This document shows positions 1 through 6,626 of a stretch of 10,327 bases of DNA, one piece after another (the first letter of the stretch is position 1; every line of letters starts with the position of its first letter). The notes under the pieces are model-generated. The model was not told the origin of the DNA. It saw only the letters and a program-made list of their open reading frames with translations, and made no database searches. This DNA is from Treponema sp. UBA4328. GTDB taxonomy: Bacteria > Spirochaetota > Spirochaetia > Treponematales > Treponemataceae. The stretch covers positions 1-10,327 of the forward strand of contig DGTU01000030.1 in NCBI GenBank assembly GCA_002394465.1. Reading direction: 5' to 3'. Made by a program: the position numbers and the translations under genes.

Positions 1-608
1 TGATTCAGCCTCCAATCATGAAGCTCCTTACATCTAAGAAAGAGCGCCTTATCAGAATGCCTAACCCTCGTGCAGTTCCAAAGGCTGAGAAGGTTCTTTT
101 CCCTCTCATGCTCCTTATCCTTACAATCCTTCTTCTGCCGCCTGCAGCTCCACTTATCGGTATGCTCGCATTCGGTAACTTCGTAAAGGAAAGTGGTGCA
201 GCACAGCGCCTTTCAAAGACAATGGAAAACGAACTTATGAACATCGTTTCTATCGTTCTTTCACTTGGTGTAGGTTCACAGATGACTCCGGAAAAAATCA
301 TCAAGGGTGAATCTGTCGGTATCATCGTACTCGGTCTTGTAGCATTCGCTGTTGCAACTGCAGCAGGACTTCTTATGGCTAAACTTATGAACGTATTCCT
401 TCCGAAAGGAAAGAAAATCAACCCGCTCATCGGTTCTGCTGGTGTTTCAGCTGTTCCGATGGCAGCACGTGTTGCAAATAAAGTTGGTCAGGCAGAAGAT
501 CCTTCTAACTTCCTGTTGATGAACGCAATGGGCCCGAACGTTGCAGGCGTTATCGGTACTGCTATGGCAGCCGGTGTATTTATTGCTACATACGGTGGAC
601 TCCGCTAA
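1..608 (+). CDS. oadB: Na+-transporting decarboxylase beta subunit (OadB/GcdB/MmdB family), 3' part
   Basis: This is the C-terminal half of the integral membrane beta subunit of a biotin-dependent sodium-pumping decarboxylase (oxaloacetate, glutaconyl-CoA or methylmalonyl-CoA type). The subunit decarboxylates carboxybiotin and exports Na+. The reading frame is open to the left edge from base 3, so the ATG at 18 is internal: codons before it read IQPPI, as in full-length family members. About 200 residues are visible, with several hydrophobic segments. The hallmark NPLIGSAGVSAVPMAAR lies at 420-470. It keeps the Asn, Gly, Ser and Arg that match N373, G377, S382 and R389 of the Klebsiella subunit, which are implicated in Na+ and proton handling. 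NAMGPNVAGVIG near the end is also typical. The essential Asp of the N-terminal half is outside the window, as are the alpha and gamma subunits, so the substrate cannot be named. The last codons (GGLR, stop) lie inside an 18-bp sequence repeated downstream. Family assignment is secure. Confidence 0.95.
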   Translation, partial: IQPPIMKLLTSKKERLIRMPNPRAVPKAEKVLFPLMLLILTILLLPPAAPLIGMLAFGNFVKESGAAQRLSKTMENELMNIVSIVLSLGVGSQMTPEKIIKGESVGIIVLGLVAFAVATAAGLLMAKLMNVFLPKGKKINPLIGSAGVSAVPMAARVANKVGQAEDPSNFLLMNAMGPNVAGVIGTAMAAGVFIATYGGLR

Positions 609-609
609 C
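592..609 (+). repeat. 18-bp direct repeat, left copy (covers oadB stop)
   Basis: The sequence acggtggactccgctaac occurs here and again, identical, at 753-770. The flanking bases differ on both sides, so the match is exactly 18 bp. This copy includes the last codons and the TAA of oadB. The two copies bracket the hairpin repeats between them, as a target-site duplication would, or as the ends of a tandem repeat would. Confidence 0.85.
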
Positions 610-624
610 GCTACGCCTCCGAAT

Positions 625-672
625 GTAGCTTGACGAGAATTCTGCATCGCAGAATTCTCGATCGCTTCGATT
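625..672 (+). repeat. Double-hairpin repeat, copy A
   Basis: A perfect 12-bp inverted repeat (634-645 with 649-660, 3-nt loop) is followed at once by a mini-hairpin, ATCG-CTT-CGAT (661-671). The 5' lead gtagcttga corresponds to gttgcttta in copy B. Relative to copy B the stem differs by paired substitutions: C-G for T-A at the base, C-G for T-A inside, and one fewer base pair. The arms have therefore changed together. The function is unknown. It lies just after oadB and could be a small non-autonomous mobile or REP-like element. It might also affect the 3' end of the oadB mRNA. Confidence 0.8.
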
Positions 673-679
673 TTATGAC

Positions 680-694
680 GGATTAAGATAATCC
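680..694 (+). repeat. Small palindrome between the two hairpin repeats
   Basis: GGATTA-AGA-TAATCC forms a perfect 6-bp stem with a 3-nt loop in the spacer between copies A and B. The base pairs are mostly A-T, so it is weak on its own. Its 3-nt loop matches the loop size of the neighbouring hairpins, which suggests it belongs to the same element. The ACGG just overlapping its left end (678-681) also starts both 18-bp direct repeats. Confidence 0.5.
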
Positions 695-701
695 ACCATA
701 C

Positions 702-751
702 GTTGCTTTATGAGAATTTTTGCTTTGCAAAAATTCTCAATCGCTTCGATT
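702..751 (+). repeat. Double-hairpin repeat, copy B
   Basis: A perfect 13-bp inverted repeat (711-723 with 727-739, TTT loop) is followed by the same ATCG-CTT-CGAT mini-hairpin (740-750) as in copy A. It is homologous to copy A over its whole length, but the inner stem is T/A rather than C-T/A-G and one pair longer, with pairing kept. The right-hand 18-bp direct repeat begins 1 bp after it. It is too far from a T-run to act as a standard terminator. Confidence 0.8.
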
Positions 752-752
752 A

Positions 753-770
753 ACGGTGGACTCCGCTAAC
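753..770 (+). repeat. 18-bp direct repeat, right copy
   Basis: This is identical to 592-609. Here it is non-coding, ahead of the terminator. If the intervening DNA is an insertion, this copy marks its right junction and the ancestral order would be oadB stop, then the sequence at 771, then the terminator at 790. Confidence 0.85.
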
Positions 771-789
771 ACTCTTTGAAGTTTAATTC

Positions 790-825
790 AAGCGCTTCCT
801 GTTTTTTGCAGGGAGCGCTTTTTTT
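790..825 (+). terminator. Rho-independent terminator after oadB
   Basis: A 12-bp stem (790-801 with 809-820, one T-G pair, 7-nt loop rich in T) is followed by an unbroken run of T to 825. The stem is GC-rich at AGCGC/GCGCT. This is a textbook intrinsic terminator on the plus strand and is the likely end of the oadB transcript, about 180 bases after its stop codon. Confidence 0.9.
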
Positions 826-838
826 GTCTTTATTTATC

Positions 839-867
839 TTGTAGATACTTATGTTTTTAAATAAAAT
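839..867 (+). promoter_or_regulatory. Probable sigma-70-type promoter for the fliG1 unit
   Basis: TTGTAG (839-844) and TAAAAT (862-867) are separated by 17 bp, right after the oadB terminator. The -10 box matches consensus at five of six positions; the -35 box is weak. The predicted start of transcription, about 7 bases after the -10 box, falls at or next to the ATG at 874. That would make the mRNA leaderless, in keeping with the lack of a Shine-Dalgarno sequence. Confidence 0.45.
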
Positions 868-873
868 ATAAGC

Positions 874-2058
874 ATGACACTTGATGAAATGCGCCGGAAT
901 GCCTACGGTGGAGTTAAAAAAACTCCTGAGGCTGAAAAAGATAATAAAAGTATTAAACGTCCTGTTTTTGAATCAATAAATAATCATCCTGAACTCCTTG
1001 CTGCAACCGAAGCCCTTAAAAGCGGAGGACTTATCAAGGTTGCTGCTTCCGTTCCAAAAACTGACGGAAAGGACAGCGTTTACCGGCGTGTTGCAAAATT
1101 CCTTGTGCTGATAGGTGCAGATGAAGCTGCAAAAATTCTTCCTCACCTTTCAAAGGAACAGACAGAACGCATTATTCCGGAAATTGCTTCCATACGTTCA
1201 GTAGATAAGGAAGAGGCGGCAGCCCTGATAAAAGAGTTTGAAAGCCTCATGCAGAAAGCCCGCGAAAACGGAGGGGTAGAAACTGCCAGAAACATTCTTG
1301 AAAAGGCTTTTGGTTCTGATAAGGCTGAAGAACTCCTGGAAAAATCTGTGCCGTTCAAGGACGGACGTCCTTTTGATTACCTTATGGAAGCCGACTGGGA
1401 AAAGGTTTCCGTGCTTCTCAAAGATGAAGGTGCACCGGTAAGGGCTATCGTTCTGAGCCAGCTTAATCCGAAAGTGTCAGCTCAGGTAATTCAGAACCTT
1501 CCGGATGACGAGAAAAAAGAACTTATTGTCCGTCTTGCAAAAATGCAGAAAATTGATCCTCAGATCCTCAAAAGGGTTGATGAAGCGATGCGGGGAAAAT
1601 TTGATGCCGTTAACATCGAAAAATCTGATTCAGTTGATGGAAAAAATACCCTCGCTCAGATTCTCAAAAGAATGTCACCGGAAAATGAAGAAAAACTCCT
1701 TGATACTCTTTCGGAACAGGAACCTGAACTTGGTGCTGACCTCAGGGAAAGACTATTTACAACGGAAGACATCATTAACAGTGACGATAAATTCATCCAG
1801 AATCAGCTTCGTTCAATGAGCGACGATGAGTGTGCTCTTCTTATTGCAGGTAAGGATGATGCATTCCGTTCCAAAATACTGGGCAATATGTCTTCCCACA
1901 GAGCTTCTGAAGTCCTTAATGTTGAAAGCTATAAAAAGCCGTTCAGAAAGACGGATGTTGAAAAAGCTGCATCGCAGTTTTTTGCCGTTCTGCGCCGTGC
2001 ATGGGAAGACGGAAAACTTATCATAAAAGGCCGTGACGGAGACGTATATGTTGAATAA
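874..2058 (+). CDS. fliG: FliG1-like flagellar motor switch protein
   Basis: The 394-residue product resembles FliG, the C-ring protein that couples stator units to rotor turning at the cytoplasmic face of the motor. After a charged, family-unlike N-terminal stretch (about 1-65), the FliG N domain runs to about 155 (VYRRVAKFLVLIG, IIPEIASIRSV, GGVETARNILEKAFG). The middle domain begins at PFDYL (166-170). The C-terminal domain has EEKLLDTLSEQEPELGADLRERLF (split here only by family alignment), DDKFIQNQLR (304-313) and a final DVEKA. The FliM-contact motif, normally EHPQ, reads EGAP (185-188), and the usual GPVR near the C-terminus reads KKPFR. At 394 residues it is longer than typical FliG (about 330-345). 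Spirochetes carry a canonical FliG2 and a divergent FliG1, and this fits FliG1. The ATG at 874 has no Shine-Dalgarno, and the next in-frame ATG (889) is no better. The gene overlaps the next by 11 nt. FliG family membership is confident; the FliG1 subtype is inferred. Confidence 0.85.
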   Translation: MTLDEMRRNAYGGVKKTPEAEKDNKSIKRPVFESINNHPELLAATEALKSGGLIKVAASVPKTDGKDSVYRRVAKFLVLIGADEAAKILPHLSKEQTERIIPEIASIRSVDKEEAAALIKEFESLMQKARENGGVETARNILEKAFGSDKAEELLEKSVPFKDGRPFDYLMEADWEKVSVLLKDEGAPVRAIVLSQLNPKVSAQVIQNLPDDEKKELIVRLAKMQKIDPQILKRVDEAMRGKFDAVNIEKSDSVDGKNTLAQILKRMSPENEEKLLDTLSEQEPELGADLRERLFTTEDIINSDDKFIQNQLRSMSDDECALLIAGKDDAFRSKILGNMSSHRASEVLNVESYKKPFRKTDVEKAASQFFAVLRRAWEDGKLIIKGRDGDVYVE

Positions 2059-5000
2059 CTTAAAGAAAGGTGATGTATATAAAAAATTCAGGGTATTGAG
2101 CGTTACGGATATCCCTGACTATAAGTCGACCGGGATTCACCTGAGACATGAAAAGACAGGACTTGAAATTTTCCACATGCTGAATGACGATGAGGAAAAT
2201 CTTTTCAGTTTTTCATTCAGGACTCCAAATGAAAAATCGAATGGCGCTGCCCACATCCTTGAGCATTCAGTTCTCTGCGGTTCTGAGCGTTTTCCACTTA
2301 AGGATCCTTTCATCAAGCTTGCGAACCAGAGCGTAAAGACATATTTGAATGCCCTTACATATCCCGAGCATACGGTTTTTCCGGCAAGTTCCACCGTAAA
2401 GAAAGATTATTTTAACCTGATGGCAGTTTACGGGGATGCTGTCTTCTTTCCGCGTCTTGATAAAGAAATTTTTATGCAGGAAGCTCACCGGCTTGAACTT
2501 GATTCAGAGGGAAAACCCTGCATTCAGGGCGTCGTTTACAATGAAATGAAGGGCGCCTATTCAAGTTTTGAATCAATTGCCTTTGACAGCGTACTCCACA
2601 ATATGCTTAAAGGCTGCGTATATGAAAAAGATTCCGGCGGCGATCCTCTTGAAATTCCTTCGATTACACATGAAGAGCTTAAGGCTTTTCACCGCAAATG
2701 GTACAGAAGCAACAACTGTTTCGTTTTCCTTTATGGAAACATTCCGACTGAAGAGCAGCTCGATTTTATCGATGAAAATTTCATAGGCCGTCTGGAAGAA
2801 AGGAATCCTGACATTGATGTGTCAGAGTCAGCACGCAGAAAACAGATTGATGATTTTATCAGATACGTTACACCGTCTCCGGTTACAGAACCTTTTACCG
2901 TTTATGAGGATGGTCCTGCCGGTGAAGAAAACGAAAAGGGTAATACGGTCCTGCTCAACTGGAGGCTTGGTTTCTGTCCGGACAATTTACGGGCAATAGA
3001 ATACATGATTGTTGCCGGGATCCTTATAAATCATGACGGCTCTCCGCTTCAGAAGGCCCTCGTTGAATCCGGCCTTGGTGAGGACCTGGCTCCTGGAACA
3101 GGAATGGAAGGAAGCCTTTCAGAGTTCCTTTTTTCAGCAGGCTTGAGGGGTGTTAAAAAGGGCAATGAACATAAAGTTGAAAAAGTAATATTCGACTGTC
3201 TTGAAGAAATAGTGAAGAACGGCATTTCAAGGCGGGATTTTGACGCAACCCTTATGTCACTTGAATTTTCACAGCGCGAAATCAGGCGTGCTCACGGTCC
3301 TTATTCACTCAAACTTATGAACCGTCCTGTTTTAGCATGGATGTACGGACTTGACGTAACAAAGGCAATAAGAAGCCGTAAAGACATTGAACTTGTCCGC
3401 GAAAAACTTGAGAATGATAAAAATTATCTCGTAAACCTCATAAGGCACATGTTCCTGGACAATAAAAGGCGTTCGCTCACAGTTATTACGCCTTCAAAGA
3501 AATATACAAAGGAACGGGAAAAACTCGAGAAAAAAATAATTGCCGGAAAGATGAAATCAGTTACGGCTGAAAAAATCTCTGAAGATACAAAACTTCTTCA
3601 TGATTTCCAGTCTGCTCCGGAAAATACCTCATGCATTCCGCATCTCAAGCCGGCAGACTTCCTTAATGACATTGAACGTACGGTAGAGCATATTGAAACT
3701 GTTCAGGAAAAAATTAAATCCGGTACACAGGAAGTAGATTTCTTTGCAAATGAACTTGCAACCAACGGAATAATTTACTTTGACATAGGCCTTCCGTGCG
3801 ACCTTCTTGAAAGTTCCGATTACCTTAAGCTTCCTCTTTTTGCAGAAACACTTACGAACTGCGGTTTTGGAAAATACAGATGGGATGAAGCTGCTGAAGA
3901 AGTTGCGCTTCATATTAACATGCTGGGAACCGGAACAGTCTCTCAGACGACTCCTGATACTTATTTTGCGCGTAAATGGCAGGCAGAAAACAGTTTCTGT
4001 TCAAGGGAATGGGTTCTGATACGTGCAGCTTTTCTTGAAGAAGAACTTGAGCCTTCGCTGAAGCTCCTTTCACAGATCCTGACGCAGACGGATTTCAGTG
4101 ATATAAAAAGGCTGCAGGATATTGCAAACGAGATGCGCAATGATGCAGATTCAAGCGTAATTCCTTCGGGACATGATTATGCGATGATAAGGACCAAGCG
4201 TACACTTTCAAGGGTTTGTGCCGTTGATGAAATCTGGAACGGACTTACTTCAGTCTTTGAGCTTCATAAACTTGCAGAAAATGACCAGCAGAAAAATGCT
4301 GAAGATTTCAGGCGGATCCTTAATCTCCTCAAACAGGGAGGCGCAATCGTTCATGTTACTGCCGAAAAAGAAAATGCGGACAGAATACGTAAACTCCTGC
4401 CTTCATTTATAAACGATGCAGGATTAAAAACTCTCGCAGAAAGAAAAAAGCGTGATGAAAAGGAGTTTTATGCCCTTACGGATCTTGGAGCCGGGGATGA
4501 ACGAAATGAAATTCTCCTTACCTCAAGTGCGCAGGTAGGATTTGCCGCACAGTGCTCGCCTGCAAGTCCTTACGGAACAAAAGAAAGTGCTGCAGAAGAC
4601 ATCTGTACGCACTGGCTTTCAAATTCCCTGCTTTGGGAAAAACTTCGTACTATCGGCGGAGCATACGGTGCTTTCTGTGATAATGAAATGCGTGCAGGCG
4701 TCCTTGTGTTTTCGACATACCGTGATCCGTCGGCACTTAAATCCTGTGACGTATTCAATGAATGCCTGAAGGAGTCAATGGACTCCCTTTTTGAGGATGA
4801 AGAACTTGAAAAGGCTGTTACAGGAACCTATTCAAGATGGATTCAGCCGAGGGCTCCGGGAGCAAAAGGTTATGTTGCCTTCATGCGGCGCCTTTACGGC
4901 CTGAGTGATACTGAAAAGAGCGGAATCATAAGGAATATCCTTACTACGACAAAAGAAGAACTTCGTCAGGCTTTCTCAAGACTATATAAGACTTCTTCTG

Positions 5001-5086
5001 GTTCTGCACGAAGGGTAGTCATAGGACCGAAAACTCTTGAAGAAAAAGGATTTTCTGCTGGAAATATTATAAATCTGCCGTTATAA
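2048..5086 (+). CDS. M16C zinc metalloprotease (PreP/presequence-protease type)
   Basis: The 1,012-residue protein has the layout of the pitrilysin-like M16C family: two fused halves forming a closed chamber that degrades oligopeptides. The inverted zinc motif HILEH places His69, Glu72 (catalytic) and His73. The distal zinc ligand is Glu166 in VVYNEMKGAY. The C-terminal half supplies the Arg-Tyr pair expected near the active site, Arg867 and Tyr873 in LRTIGGAYG. All catalytic positions are therefore present. No signal peptide or membrane segment is visible, so it should be cytosolic, probably clearing peptides left by other proteases. I chose ATG 2048 over an upstream GTG at 2033 because GGAG (2038-2041) sits 6 nt before it. 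The start overlaps the fliG1 end by 11 nt, which suggests translational coupling. A strong hairpin spans its stop codon. The in vivo substrate is unknown. Confidence 0.93.
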   Translation: MLNNLKKGDVYKKFRVLSVTDIPDYKSTGIHLRHEKTGLEIFHMLNDDEENLFSFSFRTPNEKSNGAAHILEHSVLCGSERFPLKDPFIKLANQSVKTYLNALTYPEHTVFPASSTVKKDYFNLMAVYGDAVFFPRLDKEIFMQEAHRLELDSEGKPCIQGVVYNEMKGAYSSFESIAFDSVLHNMLKGCVYEKDSGGDPLEIPSITHEELKAFHRKWYRSNNCFVFLYGNIPTEEQLDFIDENFIGRLEERNPDIDVSESARRKQIDDFIRYVTPSPVTEPFTVYEDGPAGEENEKGNTVLLNWRLGFCPDNLRAIEYMIVAGILINHDGSPLQKALVESGLGEDLAPGTGMEGSLSEFLFSAGLRGVKKGNEHKVEKVIFDCLEEIVKNGISRRDFDATLMSLEFSQREIRRAHGPYSLKLMNRPVLAWMYGLDVTKAIRSRKDIELVREKLENDKNYLVNLIRHMFLDNKRRSLTVITPSKKYTKEREKLEKKIIAGKMKSVTAEKISEDTKLLHDFQSAPENTSCIPHLKPADFLNDIERTVEHIETVQEKIKSGTQEVDFFANELATNGIIYFDIGLPCDLLESSDYLKLPLFAETLTNCGFGKYRWDEAAEEVALHINMLGTGTVSQTTPDTYFARKWQAENSFCSREWVLIRAAFLEEELEPSLKLLSQILTQTDFSDIKRLQDIANEMRNDADSSVIPSGHDYAMIRTKRTLSRVCAVDEIWNGLTSVFELHKLAENDQQKNAEDFRRILNLLKQGGAIVHVTAEKENADRIRKLLPSFINDAGLKTLAERKKRDEKEFYALTDLGAGDERNEILLTSSAQVGFAAQCSPASPYGTKESAAEDICTHWLSNSLLWEKLRTIGGAYGAFCDNEMRAGVLVFSTYRDPSALKSCDVFNECLKESMDSLFEDEELEKAVTGTYSRWIQPRAPGAKGYVAFMRRLYGLSDTEKSGIIRNILTTTKEELRQAFSRLYKTSSGSARRVVIGPKTLEEKGFSAGNIINLPL

Positions 5087-5105
5087 TTTATAATATCAGC
5101 AGAAA
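5052..5105 (+). other. 20-bp imperfect inverted repeat across the protease stop codon
   Basis: Bases 5052-5060 pair with 5097-5105 (9 bp), and 5064-5074 pair with 5086-5096 (11 bp). A 3-nt bulge (5061-5063) lies on the left arm and the loop is 11 nt (5075-5085). The left arm encodes the last residues of the M16 protease, and the TAA at 5084-5086 lies at the loop-stem border. No T-run follows on the plus strand, so it is not a standard intrinsic terminator. It may stabilise or process the 3' end of the mRNA, separate the operon from the downstream small gene, or be a protein-binding site. Confidence 0.6.
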
Positions 5106-5150
5106 GAATGGTTACCGGATTTATTAAGGTATCTTTGAGTGAGGTTGATT

Positions 5151-5369
5151 ATGAGCAGAAAGTTTGAACAGTGCATAGCAATGATGAGACAGCTTGTTTC
5201 TGATATTCAGGGAGCACCGTATCCGGGACCGGATCTCGAACCTGAGCTTTACCGTATCTGGTATGAGCATGTTCAGAAGGCAGGCGTTGAGTGCCTCGAA
5301 TTTCTGGATGATAATTTCCCGATGGAATCACGTGACATCGACAAAACACTCAATAAATTTTTTAAGTAA
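5151..5369 (+). CDS. Hypothetical 72-residue protein
   Basis: I do not recognise this small protein. It begins MSRKFEQCIAMMRQLVSDIQ and continues with a Pro/Gly-rich turn (APYPGPDLEPE), then two likely helices (ELYRIWYEHVQKAGVECLEFL and MESRDIDKTLNKFFK). It is charged, has two Cys, and lacks a signal peptide or membrane segment, so it should be cytosolic. ATG 5151 is preferred over the in-frame GTG at 5139 because GAGGT (5141-5145) stands 5 nt ahead of it, a good ribosome binding site. The reading frame fills most of the gap between two larger genes in the same direction and uses similar codons, which supports a real gene. No promoter is clear; two overlapping TATAAT-like strings upstream are part of the hairpin at 5052-5105. 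Confidence 0.7.
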   Translation: MSRKFEQCIAMMRQLVSDIQGAPYPGPDLEPELYRIWYEHVQKAGVECLEFLDDNFPMESRDIDKTLNKFFK

Positions 5370-5394
5370 AGAATAAAGTGTGCGTGATTTCTGG

Positions 5395-5421
5395 CCGACA
5401 ATAAAAATAGCAGACTATAAT
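5395..5421 (+). promoter_or_regulatory. Probable promoter for the tocopherol-cyclase-like gene
   Basis: A perfect TATAAT (5416-5421) lies 22 nt before the ATG at 5444. A partial -35, CCGACA (5395-5400), sits 15 bp upstream of it, which is short of the optimal 17. The predicted start near 5428 leaves a leader of about 16 nt containing AGGGG, enough for a ribosome binding site. This suggests that the gene is transcribed on its own. Confidence 0.5.
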
Positions 5422-5443
5422 TATTGTTGTGCAGGGGATTACG

Positions 5444-6598
5444 ATGGCTGTCTCAAAAAAATATCAGCATTATGACCAGTATATGTTAAAGGGAAAACTC
5501 CGCTTTAACGGTTTTGAACGCTGGCGTTATGTTTTTACCGGTGTCGATAAGAATACCGGAAGTGAAAAATCTTTTTTTATCGAAATCTATCTTGTAAATC
5601 CTCTTGAATCCCCGAAAAATGTTGTAATTGCCCAGAAATCAAGGCCTGTAGTATCCTCTGAGGACCTCCAGTATGCACTTGCCGGAACAATTTCAGCTCA
5701 GGCTGTTTCTGATGAATATGTCGTTAAGCCAAGTTATGCACTCGTAAAATGCGGAATGTTCGGCGAAAACGGAAAGCAGTTCAACCGTTTTTCTCCGGGC
5801 AGTGAACTTGTATGGCATAAAAAGTCTCAGGAATTTACCCTTGCAGGCTGTACTTTTGCAGAAGACGTTCTCACCGGTGAAGTAACTGTTCATACGAGTG
5901 AACTCAGGGATAATCCTGAACTGTTGTGTTCTGCAGGAAAAATGTCATGGAACCTGCACTATGAACGTGCCATTGCAGCCGGACCTTTTGAAGACAGTCA
6001 GAAACTCTGGTGTCCGACAGGTTCAAAAACAGTCTTTGCGGGAACCGTCACAATCGATGATGACGAATACTCAGTAATACCAAAAAAATCCTTCGGTTAT
6101 GTAGATAAAAGCTGGGGAACGGAACTGAATGACCCGTATTTTCATATTTCATCTTCAAACCTGACCAGTTTAATCAGCGGCAAACAGCTTACAAGGTCAT
6201 CGTTTGCAGTTGAAGGGGATTATGCCGATAAAATCCGGCTCCATGTATGCATTGAGGGCGAAGAAGTAAAACTGAACCTCAGGAAAGCAAGTCAGTTTCA
6301 TGAATGCGTTGAAGCACCGGCAGATTCTGACGGTGAAAAGCTTCACTGGACTGTCAGCGTAACGGACAAAAAATGTGTCGTTGATATCGATGTATTCTGC
6401 CGTACTCGTGACATGTATGTTAGGGATTTTGAAATTCCCCAAGGGAACCGTACTCTTCTTAAAATACTCAGCAGCAGCAGCGGAACAGGAGAAATCCGTA
6501 TTTACAAGAAAGACGGGGAAAATCTTGAACTTCTTGAGCACGCACACATTGCAACCTGTCTGTGTGAATTCGGTAAAACTGAAGAAGTCCGCTCCTAG
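5444..6598 (+). CDS. Tocopherol-cyclase-like / lipocalin-like domain protein
   Basis: The 384-residue protein resembles a bacterial family annotated as tocopherol-cyclase-like. Features I recognise from that family are FNGFERWRYVFTGVDK with SFFIEIYLVNP near the N-terminus (about 20-52), SYALVKCGMFG, MSWNLHYERA, FGYVDKSWGTELNDPYFHISSSNLTS in the middle (quoted in parts: FGYVDKSWG, NDPYFHISSSNL), and a late GTGEIRIYKK. The mixed aromatic and beta-prone sequence fits a beta-sandwich fold that could bind a hydrophobic ligand. There is no signal peptide or membrane helix. ATG 5444 has AGGGG 6 nt upstream and is preferred over the in-frame TTG at 5429. Plant tocopherol cyclase acts on prenylquinols; tocopherol synthesis is not expected in an anaerobic spirochete, so the true substrate is unknown. 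Family assignment comes from remembered motifs and is moderate. Confidence 0.65.
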   Translation: MAVSKKYQHYDQYMLKGKLRFNGFERWRYVFTGVDKNTGSEKSFFIEIYLVNPLESPKNVVIAQKSRPVVSSEDLQYALAGTISAQAVSDEYVVKPSYALVKCGMFGENGKQFNRFSPGSELVWHKKSQEFTLAGCTFAEDVLTGEVTVHTSELRDNPELLCSAGKMSWNLHYERAIAAGPFEDSQKLWCPTGSKTVFAGTVTIDDDEYSVIPKKSFGYVDKSWGTELNDPYFHISSSNLTSLISGKQLTRSSFAVEGDYADKIRLHVCIEGEEVKLNLRKASQFHECVEAPADSDGEKLHWTVSVTDKKCVVDIDVFCRTRDMYVRDFEIPQGNRTLLKILSSSSGTGEIRIYKKDGENLELLEHAHIATCLCEFGKTEEVRS

Positions 6599-6626
6599 TA
6601 AAACTCTTTTCTAAAATAAATTTGCC

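Noticed and set aside
5..430. 141-codon minus-strand frame opposite oadB
   Set aside because: The plus frame encodes conserved OadB motifs; the antisense product is low-complexity (Ser, Arg, Ile) with no family resemblance.
851..871. Six-codon frame (MFLNKI) before fliG1 as a leader peptide
   Set aside because: It has no ribosome binding site, no regulatory codon run and no attenuator hairpin, and it overlaps the probable -10 box.
2033..2047. Upstream GTG start for the M16C protease
   Set aside because: It has no ribosome binding site of its own, whereas ATG 2048 has GGAG 6 nt ahead and begins just before the conserved domain.
5082..5094. Two overlapping TATAAT strings before the 72-residue gene
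   Set aside because: They have no -35 partner and lie in and beside the right arm of the 20-bp inverted repeat, whose AT-rich pairing explains them.
6470..6481. CAG-type triplet run
   Set aside because: It is a short in-frame run of Ser codons (LSSSSG) in the tocopherol-cyclase-like gene, too short to count as a repeat locus.
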